Below, piece by piece: positions 44,854 through 53,520 of a stretch of 64,000 nt of DNA. Numbering within the stretch: position 1 is the first letter of the stretch; the number at the start of each line of letters is the position of its first letter. The translations under genes and the position numbers were made by a program. Under the pieces are notes generated by a model that did not search any database, was not told where the DNA came from, and saw nothing but the letters and a program-made list of their open reading frames with translations. The stretch spans positions 248,001 to 312,000 of the forward strand of contig NZ_JAJUFQ010000004.1 of the NCBI RefSeq assembly GCF_029263665.1, read 5' to 3'. The DNA is from Halomonas sp. (GTDB lineage: Bacteria; Pseudomonadota; Gammaproteobacteria; Pseudomonadales; Halomonadaceae).

Positions 44854-45915
44854 CTATCTTCCTGCGCTTCGCTCAGATTTTTCTAGCCTATTGGACAATC
44901 GACAGCATACATCCATTAATAAACGTTCTCTTCTGGTGTGGTCCACATAAAACAAGTCATCGATTGATTCTAGGCTGATATCACCGCTACTATCGACCAC
45001 TTCGATACTGCTTTCTGAGTAATTAATGTCAAACTCATTTTTCAGCATTTCAATAGACTTTATATTTCTTGAGTACACAATGTTTTTTATATTATCGACA
45101 AGACCTGATCCTTGAGGCTTCTCCATAGATTTATCAGCATTCGACAGGACCCTCAGGAACCTTCTACTTTCTTCAGTAAAAACCCCATTTCTATCTTTGA
45201 AACGTGATTTTCTAAACTCTCTATTAATACTAGCGGCTTCAGTCGAAAATGACTCATTGCTCCTATTGTCAAGTTGAAGATCCATCCCATCTCTATGACA
45301 ACCCAGTAGCTCAAAAAAGTGATATGCTATATCTCCGCCATATGATTCTTTATCGGAAAAATCGAATACCTTTAAATTTCTAAAGATTCTTTTATATGAT
45401 AAGAGAGAGCTGTAATTAATTTCTGGGTCAAAAACAAGTGAATAATCCGCCTTTAATAGTTGCTTAACCAGGGATGTCCAGTAGTTGATAGGATCCCTTG
45501 CGTAGCACACCACTTCAAACTCGACATCACCAAGATGTTCAGTAAGACATTTTTTGAGTTTTCTTATCTCTGAGTCTGTGCAAGAAAACAAGTACTCGCT
45601 AGAAATAACAACTGTATTTATACTCTCATCATTGCACTTCTTCCCAACATTCTCTAGCCATAACAACATCAGGTTATCAATCTCTTCCTGAGATAGATCT
45701 TTACATCGATTGTAGATGTCTCGTGGAAGATCCTCTTTGTCTCTACACAATGCTACTACTGCTTGGTTGTCATTCTCTTTGATCGGGGACAGTGGAAAAT
45801 ATATTCCTTGGCTCAAGAGCGACTGCATGTTTTGTCTAAGCATGTTCTGGATTGCTGTAGATCCAGACTTTGGCATACCTATGTGGATTAGGACCTTAAG
45901 ATTATCGAATTCCAT
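44854..45915 (-). CDS. Sulfotransferase-like protein, prophage cargo (moron)
   Basis: This 353-residue protein has the PAPS-binding signature of sulfotransferases: HIGMPKSGSTAIQNML at residues 11-26 (the 5'-phosphosulfate loop PKSGST) and VVCYARDPINYWTSLVKQ near 137-154 (the 3'-phosphate site, R-x-P-x5-S). It has a low G+C content, opposite orientation to all tail genes, and lies between the fibre gene and FI, the site of the Z/fun moron in P2. It would transfer sulfate to an acceptor, perhaps a surface glycan, changing the lysogen surface; the acceptor is unknown. The ATG at 45915 is the first in frame. Confidence 0.8.
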   Translation of the reverse strand: MEFDNLKVLIHIGMPKSGSTAIQNMLRQNMQSLLSQGIYFPLSPIKENDNQAVVALCRDKEDLPRDIYNRCKDLSQEEIDNLMLLWLENVGKKCNDESINTVVISSEYLFSCTDSEIRKLKKCLTEHLGDVEFEVVCYARDPINYWTSLVKQLLKADYSLVFDPEINYSSLLSYKRIFRNLKVFDFSDKESYGGDIAYHFFELLGCHRDGMDLQLDNRSNESFSTEAASINREFRKSRFKDRNGVFTEESRRFLRVLSNADKSMEKPQGSGLVDNIKNIVYSRNIKSIEMLKNEFDINYSESSIEVVDSSGDISLESIDDLFYVDHTRRERLLMDVCCRLSNRLEKSERSAGR

Positions 45916-46137
45916 TATAGATATTTCCTAGAGTATCCAATGCCAAATTGGTGTAATGAAAGATAGTAAGTCGAGATTTTATACAGAAAACACTAGATGT
46001 AAAAGTTTAGTCAAACCAAAATTATTCTTATGATTTTTGACACCACTATGATGTGGAAGCAGCCCCCATAGCAGGGCATAGCCCCCGCTCGATACCGAAG
46101 GCTTGAGCCAAGCCAGCCCCCTTGCCGATTAGGTCAA
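45916..46137. other. Low-G+C leader of the cargo gene
   Basis: These bases precede the sulfotransferase gene on the minus strand. They are A+T rich up to about 46040 and probably contain its own promoter, independent of the late phage promoters. No gene is visible. Confidence 0.4.
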
Positions 46138-46200
46138 GGTGTGAATCCCCCTTCCGACACCCTATACCACTTACCCATGGCCACCACGCACCGCACGATA
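46138..46200 (+). promoter_or_regulatory. Late promoter of the F operon with activator dyad
   Basis: GGTGT-N14-ACACC (46138-46161) is followed by CCGCACGATA (46191-46200), the same pair with the same 53-base offset as upstream of gpV. A transcript starting about 46207 would carry a leader of roughly 50 bases to the FI ATG. This is the third copy of the putative Ogr/Delta-type site. Confidence 0.72.
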
Positions 46201-46255
46201 CCAGCGTGATTTCATGTTTCCGCTGAACCGTATCAAGCCCTGCGCAGGAGCCCAC

Positions 46256-47431
46256 ATGGCAACCGACTATCATCACGGTGTACGCGTTGTCGAGGTCAAC
46301 GAAGGTACTCGGCCTATCCGCACCATCAGTACAGCGGTGATCGGCCTCGTTGCAACCGCCGACGACGCTGATGCCACTGTCTTTCCCCTGGATACCCCGG
46401 TGCTGGTCACCGATGTCTATGAAGCGATCGGCAACTCCGGCACTACCGGTACCTTGTCCCGCTCGCTGGATGCTATTGCCGATCAGGCCAAACCATTGAT
46501 CGTTGTAGTGCGGGTGGCAGAAGGCGCCACTGAGACCGAAACAAAGACCAATGTGATCGGTGGCGTCGATGCCGTCACCGGCAAGAAGACCGGCATGAAA
46601 GCGCTGCTCTCAGCGCAACAGTCCTTCGGTATCAAGCCACGCATCCTTGGCGTGCCCGAACTTGATGACGTCGATATCGCTGCCGAATTGATTTCTATCG
46701 CACAGCAGCTGCGGGCCTTTGCCTATATCAGCGCCTATGGCTGCTCTACCGTCGATGAGGTGCTGCTTTATCGCGAGAACTTCGGCGCTCGGGAGGCGAT
46801 GGTGATCTGGCCCGAGTTCACCGGCTTCGATACCACCGCCGGCGAGACAGTAGAACTCTCCGCCGTGGCCCGAGCCCTGGGCCTGCGTGCTCAACTCGAC
46901 GAGACCGTCGGCTGGCACAAGACCCTGTCGAACGTGCCGGTGAACGGCGTCAGTGGGCTTGCGAAAGAGGTCTACTGGGACCTGCAGAACCCTGCAACGG
47001 ATGCTGGTGTACTCAATGCGGCCGATGTCACCACCTTGATCAACAAGGGCGGGTTCCGTTTCTGGGGCTCACGCACCTGCGATACCGATGGCCTCTTCCC
47101 GTTCGAAAACTATACAAGAACTGCCCAGGTGGTGGCCGATACCATGGCCGAGGCGCACTTGTGGGCTATCGACAAGCCAATGCATGCCTCCCTGGTGAAG
47201 GACATCATCGAAGGGATCAATGCCAAGTTCCGTGAATGGAAGGCACTGGGCTACATCATCGATGGCAATGCCTGGTTCAACGAACAGGCCAACAGCGAAA
47301 CCACCCTCAAGGCCGGCAAGCTGTACATCGACTACGACTATACCCCCGTGCCCCCTCTCGAAAACCTCATGTTCCAGCAGCGCATCACTGACCAGTACCT
47401 GGTCGACTTTGCTGCACGGATCAACGGCTAA
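46256..47431 (+). CDS. FI: Contractile tail sheath protein (P2 gpFI family)
   Basis: This 391-residue protein is about the size of P2 FI. It opens ATDYHHGVRVVEVNEGTRPI and has TAVIGLVATADDADATVFPL, VYWDLQNPATDAGVLNAADV and FRFWGSRTCDTDGLFPFENY, with the C-terminal MFQQRITDQYLVDFAARING. AGGAG ends five bases before the ATG at 46256, which decides the start against 46214. It heads the F late operon. Confidence 0.96.
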   Translation: MATDYHHGVRVVEVNEGTRPIRTISTAVIGLVATADDADATVFPLDTPVLVTDVYEAIGNSGTTGTLSRSLDAIADQAKPLIVVVRVAEGATETETKTNVIGGVDAVTGKKTGMKALLSAQQSFGIKPRILGVPELDDVDIAAELISIAQQLRAFAYISAYGCSTVDEVLLYRENFGAREAMVIWPEFTGFDTTAGETVELSAVARALGLRAQLDETVGWHKTLSNVPVNGVSGLAKEVYWDLQNPATDAGVLNAADVTTLINKGGFRFWGSRTCDTDGLFPFENYTRTAQVVADTMAEAHLWAIDKPMHASLVKDIIEGINAKFREWKALGYIIDGNAWFNEQANSETTLKAGKLYIDYDYTPVPPLENLMFQQRITDQYLVDFAARING

Positions 47432-47445
47432 CCAGGAGCTGAACC

Positions 47446-47955
47446 ATGGCATTGCCCAAGAAACTCAAGGACCTGAACCTGTTCGGTAATGGCGATAACT
47501 GGCAAGGCCTGGTCGACACCCTGACTCTGCCCGCCCTCGCCCGCAAGATGGAGGAATGGCGCGGTGGCGGAATGGATGCCCCGGTCGATATCGACCTGGG
47601 TGGGGAAAAGATCACCTGCGAGTGGACCATTGGCGGCCTGGTACCGGCAATCTTCGATAACTTCGGTACCAACCGCCTCGATGCCGACCTACTGCGCTTC
47701 GAAGGCTTCTACGAACGTGACGACGTAGGCCAGACCTCTGCTGTCACCGTCGTCATGCGTGGCCGTCACCAGCAGATCGCCATGGGAGACGCCAAGGTCG
47801 GCGACAACACCGCCCACCAGGTCACCACCAGCTGCAGCTACTACAAGCTCGAAATCGATGGCGCCACCATCATCGAGATCGACGTGCCTGGCCTGGTATT
47901 CAAGGTCAATGGCGAAGATCGCTATGCCGAGCGCCGCAAAGCGCTAGGCCTGTAA
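47446..47955 (+). CDS. FII: Tail tube protein (P2 gpFII family)
   Basis: This 169-residue protein has the tube hallmarks ALPKKLKDLNLFGNGDNWQG and PVDIDLGGEKITCEWTIGGL, with the terminal YYKLEIDGATIIEIDVPGLV and KVNGEDRYAERRKALGL. It follows FI by 14 bases with AGGAGC as ribosome site. Confidence 0.96.
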   Translation: MALPKKLKDLNLFGNGDNWQGLVDTLTLPALARKMEEWRGGGMDAPVDIDLGGEKITCEWTIGGLVPAIFDNFGTNRLDADLLRFEGFYERDDVGQTSAVTVVMRGRHQQIAMGDAKVGDNTAHQVTTSCSYYKLEIDGATIIEIDVPGLVFKVNGEDRYAERRKALGL

Positions 47956-47991
47956 CCCCTCCTCTTCTTTCACTCCTTGGGAACCAGCACC

Positions 47992-48288
47992 ATGACCAAT
48001 AAAGCGAACACTGAAGAAATCACCCTCGAGACTCCCATCCAGCGCGGTGAGAAAGCCATCGAGAAAATCTTCCTGCGCAAGCCCACCGCCGGAGAGCTGC
48101 GAGGTCTGGCACTCTCTGAAGTTCTTCAACTGCAGGTCGATGCCCTGGTCAAGCTCACCCCACGTCTATCGAGTCCTGCTCTCACTGAGCCCGAGATGCG
48201 TAATCTCGATCCGGCTGACCTGGTACAGATCGGGGGTGCCATCGCCAGTTTTTTGCTGACGAAGCGGGCCAAGGGCGAGATCGCCTAG
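47992..48288 (+). CDS. E: Tail assembly protein E (P2 gpE family, frame-0 product)
   Basis: This 98-residue protein opens MTNKANTEEITLETPIQRGE and ends FLLTKRAKGEIA, like P2 gpE. It is a tail-assembly chaperone analogous to the G protein of lambda. The ATG at 47992 is preferred over an in-frame ATG at 47977. Near the end it crosses a slippery heptamer that sends part of the ribosomes into the E' frame. Confidence 0.93.
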   Translation: MTNKANTEEITLETPIQRGEKAIEKIFLRKPTAGELRGLALSEVLQLQVDALVKLTPRLSSPALTEPEMRNLDPADLVQIGGAIASFLLTKRAKGEIA

Positions 48289-48434
48289 CCCTGCCTGACC
48301 ATGTCGAGGAAGCGATGGCGGATCTCGCCGTCACCTTCCATTGGACGCCGGCAGACTGCGCCGGCTTCTCCCTCACCGAACTGATGCAATGGCGTGACCG
48401 CGCCCGTCGCCGCACCCAGGACGATGACAACTGA
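47992..48434 (+). CDS. E': E+E' fusion by -1 ribosomal frameshift
   Basis: A -1 slip at 48249-48255 moves the ribosome out of the E frame before its stop at 48288 and gives the continuation FADEAGQGRDRLALPDHVEEA, LAVTFHWTPADCAGFSLTEL and MQWRDRARRRTQDDDN, stopping at 48432-48434. The E' part has the conserved HWTP...L.EL..WR.RA pattern of the phage GpE/E' family. No start codon exists for E' alone. The fusion has about 147 residues and, with E, chaperones the tape-measure protein encoded next. Confidence 0.9.
48249..48255 (+). promoter_or_regulatory. Programmed -1 frameshift slippery site T-TTT-TTG
   Basis: The heptamer lies in phase with gene E (AGT TTT TTG in frame 0). It is the same T-TTT-TTG site used by P2 E/E'. 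After slippage the new frame stays open for 59 codons. Both the position and the downstream E' homology support use. Confidence 0.92.
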
Positions 48435-48446
48435 CAGGAGCTGCTG

Positions 48447-51083
48447 GTGGCCAAACCGCTCAAACTCGAGGTTCTGTTGGGAGCGATCGATAAGGCCACC
48501 GGCCCGCTCAAGAAGATCACTCAAGGTAGCAACAAGACGGCCCAGGCCTTAAAGGCGAGCCGAGACGAACTGCGCTCCCTTGAAGCTGCGCAAAAAAACC
48601 TGCGGGGCTTTACCAACCTCAAGCGTAACAGCGAACAGACGGCCCGTGCGCTTGATGACCAACAGCGCCAGGTACGGGAACTCACCCAGCAAATCAGAAA
48701 TGCCGAAGGCCCCACCCGGCAGCTCACTCGGCAACGCGAGGCAGCCATCCGTAAGGCTCGCGAGCTCAAACAGCAGTACGCAGGCGAACAGCAGCAGCTA
48801 CAACAGCTTCGCTCCCGGATGCGACAGGTCAGCGACGTCAACGGCTCGCTCAACCATCAGCAAGGCGAACTCGCCCGTCGGGTTCGCGACGCAAACCAGC
48901 AAATTGCACAACAGCAAACTCGCCTGAAGCGCGTGGCAGACCAGCAGCGCCGTGCGACACAGGCCAGCCGTGCCTATGGCCGAACCATGGGGCATCTCAA
49001 CCGTATGGCGGGAGTTGGGGCGACCGGTGTTGCCACCGGTGGTGCCGCGCTCTATGGCAGTGCACGCATGCTCACCCCAGGCGTCGACTATGGCGCAGCC
49101 ATATCCCGCGTGCAGGCGCTGACACGCTTAGGCAAAGACGACCCGCTGATGCAGGCCTTGCGTGATCAGGCGCGGGAACTGGGCTCGAGTACATCATTCA
49201 GTGCCACTCAGGCTGCCGACGCCCAAGGCTTCCTGGCCATGGCTGGCTTCGACCCCGATGCGATCATGGCCGCCATGCCCGATATGCTGGACCTGGCCAA
49301 AGCCAACGGCACCGACCTGGGGCGCACCGCTGACATCTCCTCAAACATTCTGTCCGGCTTTGGGCTCGACCCTGAGCAAATGGGTCGCGTTGGTGACGTC
49401 CTGACCGCCACCACGACCCGGGCCAACGTGAATCTTGAAATGCTGGGCGAGTCGATGAAATACGTCGCGCCCCAGGCCCGCGCGATGGGTGTCTCGATAG
49501 AAGAAGCTGCCGCCATGGCGGGCCTGCTGGGCAACGTGGGTATTCAGGGCAGCCAGGCCGGCACCACGCTACGTGCGATGATGACACGCCTTGCCGCTCC
49601 GACGGGTAACGCCGCCGGAGCACTCCAGGAGCTGGGAGTCAACGCAAAGGATGCCGAAGGCAACCTGCGCAATGTCCCCAAGATCCTCGCCGACGTGGCC
49701 AAGGCCACCGAGAACATGGGTAATGCCGACCGCGCAGCCTATCTGAAAGATATCTTTGGCGAAGAGCCCGGTGCAGGAATGGCTGAGCTCATCGCCCAGC
49801 AGGGCGCTGCCGGTGTCGAAAAGTTTGTCGAGATCCTCGAGAATGCCGCCGGCGAAAACGCACGTGTCGCCAAGACCATGGCGGACAACATCCAAGGCGA
49901 TCTGCAGGGACTGGGTAGTGCCTGGGAAGAAATTGGCATCACTATCACCGATACCAACGAAGGTCCACTGCGTCAGCTGATTCAGAACGTTACTGACATT
50001 ACCCGGGCCGTGGGCAACTGGATGAAAGAAAACCCACGTCTGACCAGTACCCTGACAACGATCGCTGCCGTGCTGGCCGCTGTCGTATCGGCAGGAGGTG
50101 CGCTCACCATGATGCTGGCCTCGATACTGGGCCCTATTGCCATGGTGCGTTATGCCCTCACCCTTCTGTCACTCAATCCCGTATCGCTGACGATCATGGC
50201 CATCGTCGCGGCGTGCGCTGCGCTGGCGGGTGCCGCCTACCTGGTGTATCGGAACTGGGACAAGATCAGTGCCTGGTTCAGCCAGCGCTGGGAAGACGTC
50301 AAGGCGGCTTTCAGTGGAGGTATCGGCGATATCACCCGGCTGATACTCAACTGGAGTCCACTGGGACTGCTATGGCGCGGGATTTCCACCACTCTGGCAA
50401 CGTTGGGTATCGAAGTGCCAGCCAAATTCTCCACCCTGGGTGGCGCCATCATCGACGGCCTCGTGAGTGGCATCACCGGGGGGCTAAGCCGCGTCGGTGA
50501 CATCATCATGGGGCTCGGCAATAGCATCAAGAACTGGTTCAAGGAGACGTTGGGCATCCATTCGCCGTCGCGGGTCTTTGCTGGCTTCGGTGCCAACCTG
50601 CTGGATGGGCTGATCAACGGCATCAACGAACGTTGGCAGACACTACGGGATGCGATCGGCAACACCGCAGATGCGGTGGTCAGCTGGTTCAAGGAGAAGC
50701 TGGGTATCCATTCACCATCGCGCGTCTTTGCCGAGTTGGGCGTCCACACCATCGACGGCCTGAACGCCGGTCTTGATCGCCAGCATGACGAGCCGGCCAA
50801 GCGGGTGCGCGATATTGCTCAGCGGGTGGCCAAGGCCGGAGCCGGCCTGGCTATCGGGAGTTTGGCGGTTCCAGCCATGGCCGATGTGTCGATCGATCGG
50901 CGGCCGGCACTGACCGCCCCAGCACCCAGTGCCCAAGTGCCTGGTGACAACATCACCATTCATGTCCACGGATCCCCAAGCCAGGATGTCACTACCCTGG
51001 CGCAAGAAGTTTACCGGATCCTCGAGCAACGCGATCGCCAGAAAGCCGCCCGCCGCCGGTCTTCACTGCGCGACATCGACTGA
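48447..51083 (+). CDS. T: Tail tape-measure protein (P2 gpT family)
   Basis: This 878-residue protein sets tail length. The first 170 residues are coiled coil rich in Q, R and E; then comes the family core GTTLRAMMTRLAAPTGNAAG with RDQARELGSSTSFSATQAAD and AAMAGLLGNVGIQGSQAGTT. Three to four hydrophobic segments lie at about 510-600 (TIAAVLAAVVSAGGALTMML). Two near-identical NWFKETLGIHSPSRVFAG / SWFKEKLGIHSPSRVFAE repeats lie at about 690-760. It starts at a GTG behind ACAGGAG. Confidence 0.95.
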   Translation: MAKPLKLEVLLGAIDKATGPLKKITQGSNKTAQALKASRDELRSLEAAQKNLRGFTNLKRNSEQTARALDDQQRQVRELTQQIRNAEGPTRQLTRQREAAIRKARELKQQYAGEQQQLQQLRSRMRQVSDVNGSLNHQQGELARRVRDANQQIAQQQTRLKRVADQQRRATQASRAYGRTMGHLNRMAGVGATGVATGGAALYGSARMLTPGVDYGAAISRVQALTRLGKDDPLMQALRDQARELGSSTSFSATQAADAQGFLAMAGFDPDAIMAAMPDMLDLAKANGTDLGRTADISSNILSGFGLDPEQMGRVGDVLTATTTRANVNLEMLGESMKYVAPQARAMGVSIEEAAAMAGLLGNVGIQGSQAGTTLRAMMTRLAAPTGNAAGALQELGVNAKDAEGNLRNVPKILADVAKATENMGNADRAAYLKDIFGEEPGAGMAELIAQQGAAGVEKFVEILENAAGENARVAKTMADNIQGDLQGLGSAWEEIGITITDTNEGPLRQLIQNVTDITRAVGNWMKENPRLTSTLTTIAAVLAAVVSAGGALTMMLASILGPIAMVRYALTLLSLNPVSLTIMAIVAACAALAGAAYLVYRNWDKISAWFSQRWEDVKAAFSGGIGDITRLILNWSPLGLLWRGISTTLATLGIEVPAKFSTLGGAIIDGLVSGITGGLSRVGDIIMGLGNSIKNWFKETLGIHSPSRVFAGFGANLLDGLINGINERWQTLRDAIGNTADAVVSWFKEKLGIHSPSRVFAELGVHTIDGLNAGLDRQHDEPAKRVRDIAQRVAKAGAGLAIGSLAVPAMADVSIDRRPALTAPAPSAQVPGDNITIHVHGSPSQDVTTLAQEVYRILEQRDRQKAARRRSSLRDID

Positions 51084-51106
51084 CCCTACCACCAGGAGCA
51101 TTCCCG

Positions 51107-51550
51107 ATGTTGATGGCCCTTGGCATGTTCGTCTTCCAGACACGCTCCGTGCCCTACCAGCAGCTTCAACGTACCACTCAGTGGCGCCATGCCAGCCAGT
51201 CTCGTGTCGGTGATCGTCCCGCCTACCAGTTCGTGGGTCCTGGGACCGACACCATCACACTCTCCGGCACCCTGTTGCCGGAGTTCACCGGAGGCCGCAT
51301 GGACCTGGACGAGATCCGCGCCATGGCCGACGAAGGCATGGCCTGGCCACTGGTCGAAGGTACCGGCCGGCAGTATGGGCTATGGGTCATCACAGCTGTC
51401 GACGAGACCTCGAGCACCTTCTATCGTGACGGCGCCGCCCAGAAGATCGAGTTCACCATTACCCTCGAACACGTCGATGATCAGCGCACCGACTTGATCG
51501 GCGATCTCACTACCTACGGGGTCGCCCGACTAGCAGGGGCCTTTGTATGA
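51107..51550 (+). CDS. U: Tail protein (P2 gpU family)
   Basis: This 147-residue protein opens LMALGMFVFQTRSVPYQQLQ and has the family segments RPAYQFVGPGTDTITLSGTL and GGRMDLDEIRAMADEGMAWP. It is needed for tail assembly and sits between T and D, as in P2. The stop overlaps the D start in ATGA. Confidence 0.94.
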   Translation: MLMALGMFVFQTRSVPYQQLQRTTQWRHASQSRVGDRPAYQFVGPGTDTITLSGTLLPEFTGGRMDLDEIRAMADEGMAWPLVEGTGRQYGLWVITAVDETSSTFYRDGAAQKIEFTITLEHVDDQRTDLIGDLTTYGVARLAGAFV

Positions 51551-52563
51551 CCACGGCCCATCAGAACGATACTCCTCGCTACCGACGCCCGAGCTACCGC
51601 CTCACCCTTGCGGGCGAAGACATCACACCACGCTTGAATGGCCGACTGATTGAACTGCGCTTGCGCGAGCAGCGTGGCCTCGAAGCCGACCAGTTGGACA
51701 TCACCCTGGCCGATCATGACGGCGCCTTGGTCCTGCCCCGGCGGGGTGCCGAGCTGCGCCTGGCATTTGGTTGGCAGGATGAAGGACTGGTCGACAAGGG
51801 GCTGTTCACCGTCGATGAAGTCCAGCACAGCGGTTCACCCGACCAGCTCACCTTGCGTGCACGATCTGCCGACATGCGCGGAGAACTGCCCGGAAAGCGG
51901 ACCTTCAGCTGGCACAATCTGACCTTGGGAGAAATCGTCGAGACCATTGCCAGGCGTCATAGCCTGGAACCCGTAATCGGCAAGACATTGGTGGGGATTC
52001 GCGTCAGCCACATCGACCAGACCGAGGAGTCGGATCTCAATTTCCTGACCCGCCTGGGCGAACGTCACGATGCCATCGCTGCCGTGAAGGCTAGTCACAT
52101 GCTGTTCACTCTCGCGGGCAAGGCACTCACCGCGAGCGGCCAGAGCATGCCCACCATCACCCTGACACGACGTGATGGCGACCAGCATCGGTACAGCATC
52201 ACTGACCGTGACGCCTACAGCGGTGTGAAGGCTTACTGGAACAACACCAGCGGCGCCAAACGACAGATCGTGCTGGCCGGTGGTGGCGACAATGCCAAAC
52301 AACTCCGTCCGACATATGCCAGCGAAGTCGATGCGCTGAACGCAGCCCAATCGGAATGGCAGCGCATTCAGCGTGGTCTGGCAGAGTTCGAATTGACACT
52401 GGTCCAGGGCCGAGCGGACGTGTTACCCGAATCTCCTCTGGCAGTGTACGGATTCAAGCCAGAGATCGACGCGACGCCCTGGTTGGTGACAGAGGTGGAG
52501 CACACTCTCGGAGACAGCGGCTTCGGCACACGAGTGCAGTGCGAGGTGAAAGGCGTAAGATAG
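51547..52563 (+). CDS. D: Tail hub/late control protein (P2 gpD family)
   Basis: This 338-residue protein has the gpD fold related to the T4 hub and VgrG: RPSYRLTLAGEDITPRLNGR, LTLRARSADMRGELPGKRTF, SHIDQTEESDLNFLTRLGER and TPWLVTEVEHTLGDSGFGTR. It is the last gene of the F late operon. A diverged duplicate of its bases 52249-52385 lies at 54473-54609, on the far side of the Kiwa genes. Confidence 0.95.
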   Translation: MTTAHQNDTPRYRRPSYRLTLAGEDITPRLNGRLIELRLREQRGLEADQLDITLADHDGALVLPRRGAELRLAFGWQDEGLVDKGLFTVDEVQHSGSPDQLTLRARSADMRGELPGKRTFSWHNLTLGEIVETIARRHSLEPVIGKTLVGIRVSHIDQTEESDLNFLTRLGERHDAIAAVKASHMLFTLAGKALTASGQSMPTITLTRRDGDQHRYSITDRDAYSGVKAYWNNTSGAKRQIVLAGGGDNAKQLRPTYASEVDALNAAQSEWQRIQRGLAEFELTLVQGRADVLPESPLAVYGFKPEIDATPWLVTEVEHTLGDSGFGTRVQCEVKGVR

Positions 52564-52983
52564 ACGTCAGAGAAGAAAATCGAGATGGCCGCGATCAAGT
52601 GAGTCTAGGCCGTCCCTAGCCACATGCTAAAATCGACAGTGACGAATTCGGCCTCCCTGGCAGCATTCCTAGGACGCCTATCCTTCGGCGTCATGCTCCA
52701 AGCGTGGCTGGCGACCGTACCTCACGCCATTGGCCGTTTCCGCCGAGCAATGAAGGCGATCACCCACATCACGCCATCGCGATCCGTACCTGCCGTACCA
52801 CCACACCCCGCAAATCAGAATACCGCGCCCAGATCAACTCCCGCGGTCCGGCGGTGGGGATCAATCTCATTCGCCTGGTACCTAACACTACGCACACCAC
52901 ACGCCGAGATGGACTACAAGATGGGAAGAGCTTTTCAAAGCTAAAGGACATTGATAATGTCTAATAAAGACAGGGGAATGTGA
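52564..52983. other. 420-base interval between D and the Kiwa operon
   Basis: No reading frame here has a recognisable protein signature, although the G+C content is phage-like until about 52900. It becomes A+T rich toward the kwaA start and probably carries the promoter of the defence operon. I found no terminator directly behind D. Confidence 0.35.
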
Positions 52984-53520
52984 ATGGACACGCTAGGGCC
53001 GCTACCCAAAACTGCTTTAACGGCAACTTGCGTTGCCCCAATATTATTTACTTACTCGTTCATTGCGGCAAAGTCTTCAATGCCGTTCTTGTCGGCTGTA
53101 CTGTTGTCATCCACATTGATATTAGGCCTCATATGCTCTCTAACCCTTAAGCTAGTAGAAAAAAAATCATATTGCGAAAACATAACTATCACAAGCTTCA
53201 GGCCTGCAGACAAAGAAATATCCGGCTACTTCGTATCATATTTAATACCTCTAATGGGTGCCACAAGCGAGTTCTTTACACTTGCAACAAGCCTTTTCTT
53301 TGGCGCATTGTTTTTTATTTTTGTATGGGCTTCAAAATCTTTTTACACAAACCCTCTCCTCTCCATATTTGGCTACAAGTTTTACGAAATATCTCTCAGC
53401 ACGGGAAATACATTATTACTTATAACAAAGAAACAGCTGGTAAACTGTTCGCAAATAAAAAAAATAGCTTATGCAACTCCATACACGGTAGTTGAATCTT
53501 ATAAAACGCAGGAGAAGTAA
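52984..53520 (+). CDS. kwaA: KwaA-like membrane protein of a Kiwa anti-phage system
   Basis: This 178-residue protein has four hydrophobic segments at about residues 11-29, 33-56, 81-95 and 98-118, followed by a cytosolic tail with NPLLSIFGYKFYEISLSTGN and LLITKKQL. Size, four-helix layout, the TSFRPADKEISGYFVSYL loop and above all the KwaB-like partner directly downstream identify it as KwaA, the membrane sensor component of Kiwa. Base composition is clearly lower in G+C than the phage genes. AGGGGAA precedes the ATG; the stop is directly followed by the next start. The assignment is by recognition, not by search. Confidence 0.78.
   Translation: MDTLGPLPKTALTATCVAPILFTYSFIAAKSSMPFLSAVLLSSTLILGLICSLTLKLVEKKSYCENITITSFRPADKEISGYFVSYLIPLMGATSEFFTLATSLFFGALFFIFVWASKSFYTNPLLSIFGYKFYEISLSTGNTLLLITKKQLVNCSQIKKIAYATPYTVVESYKTQEK

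Noticed and set aside
52624..52964. Overlapping reading frames of 106 and 86 residues between D and kwaA
   Set aside because: Neither has a ribosome site or a recognisable domain, both are rich in residues typical of chance frames in G+C-rich DNA, and they overlap each other in different frames.
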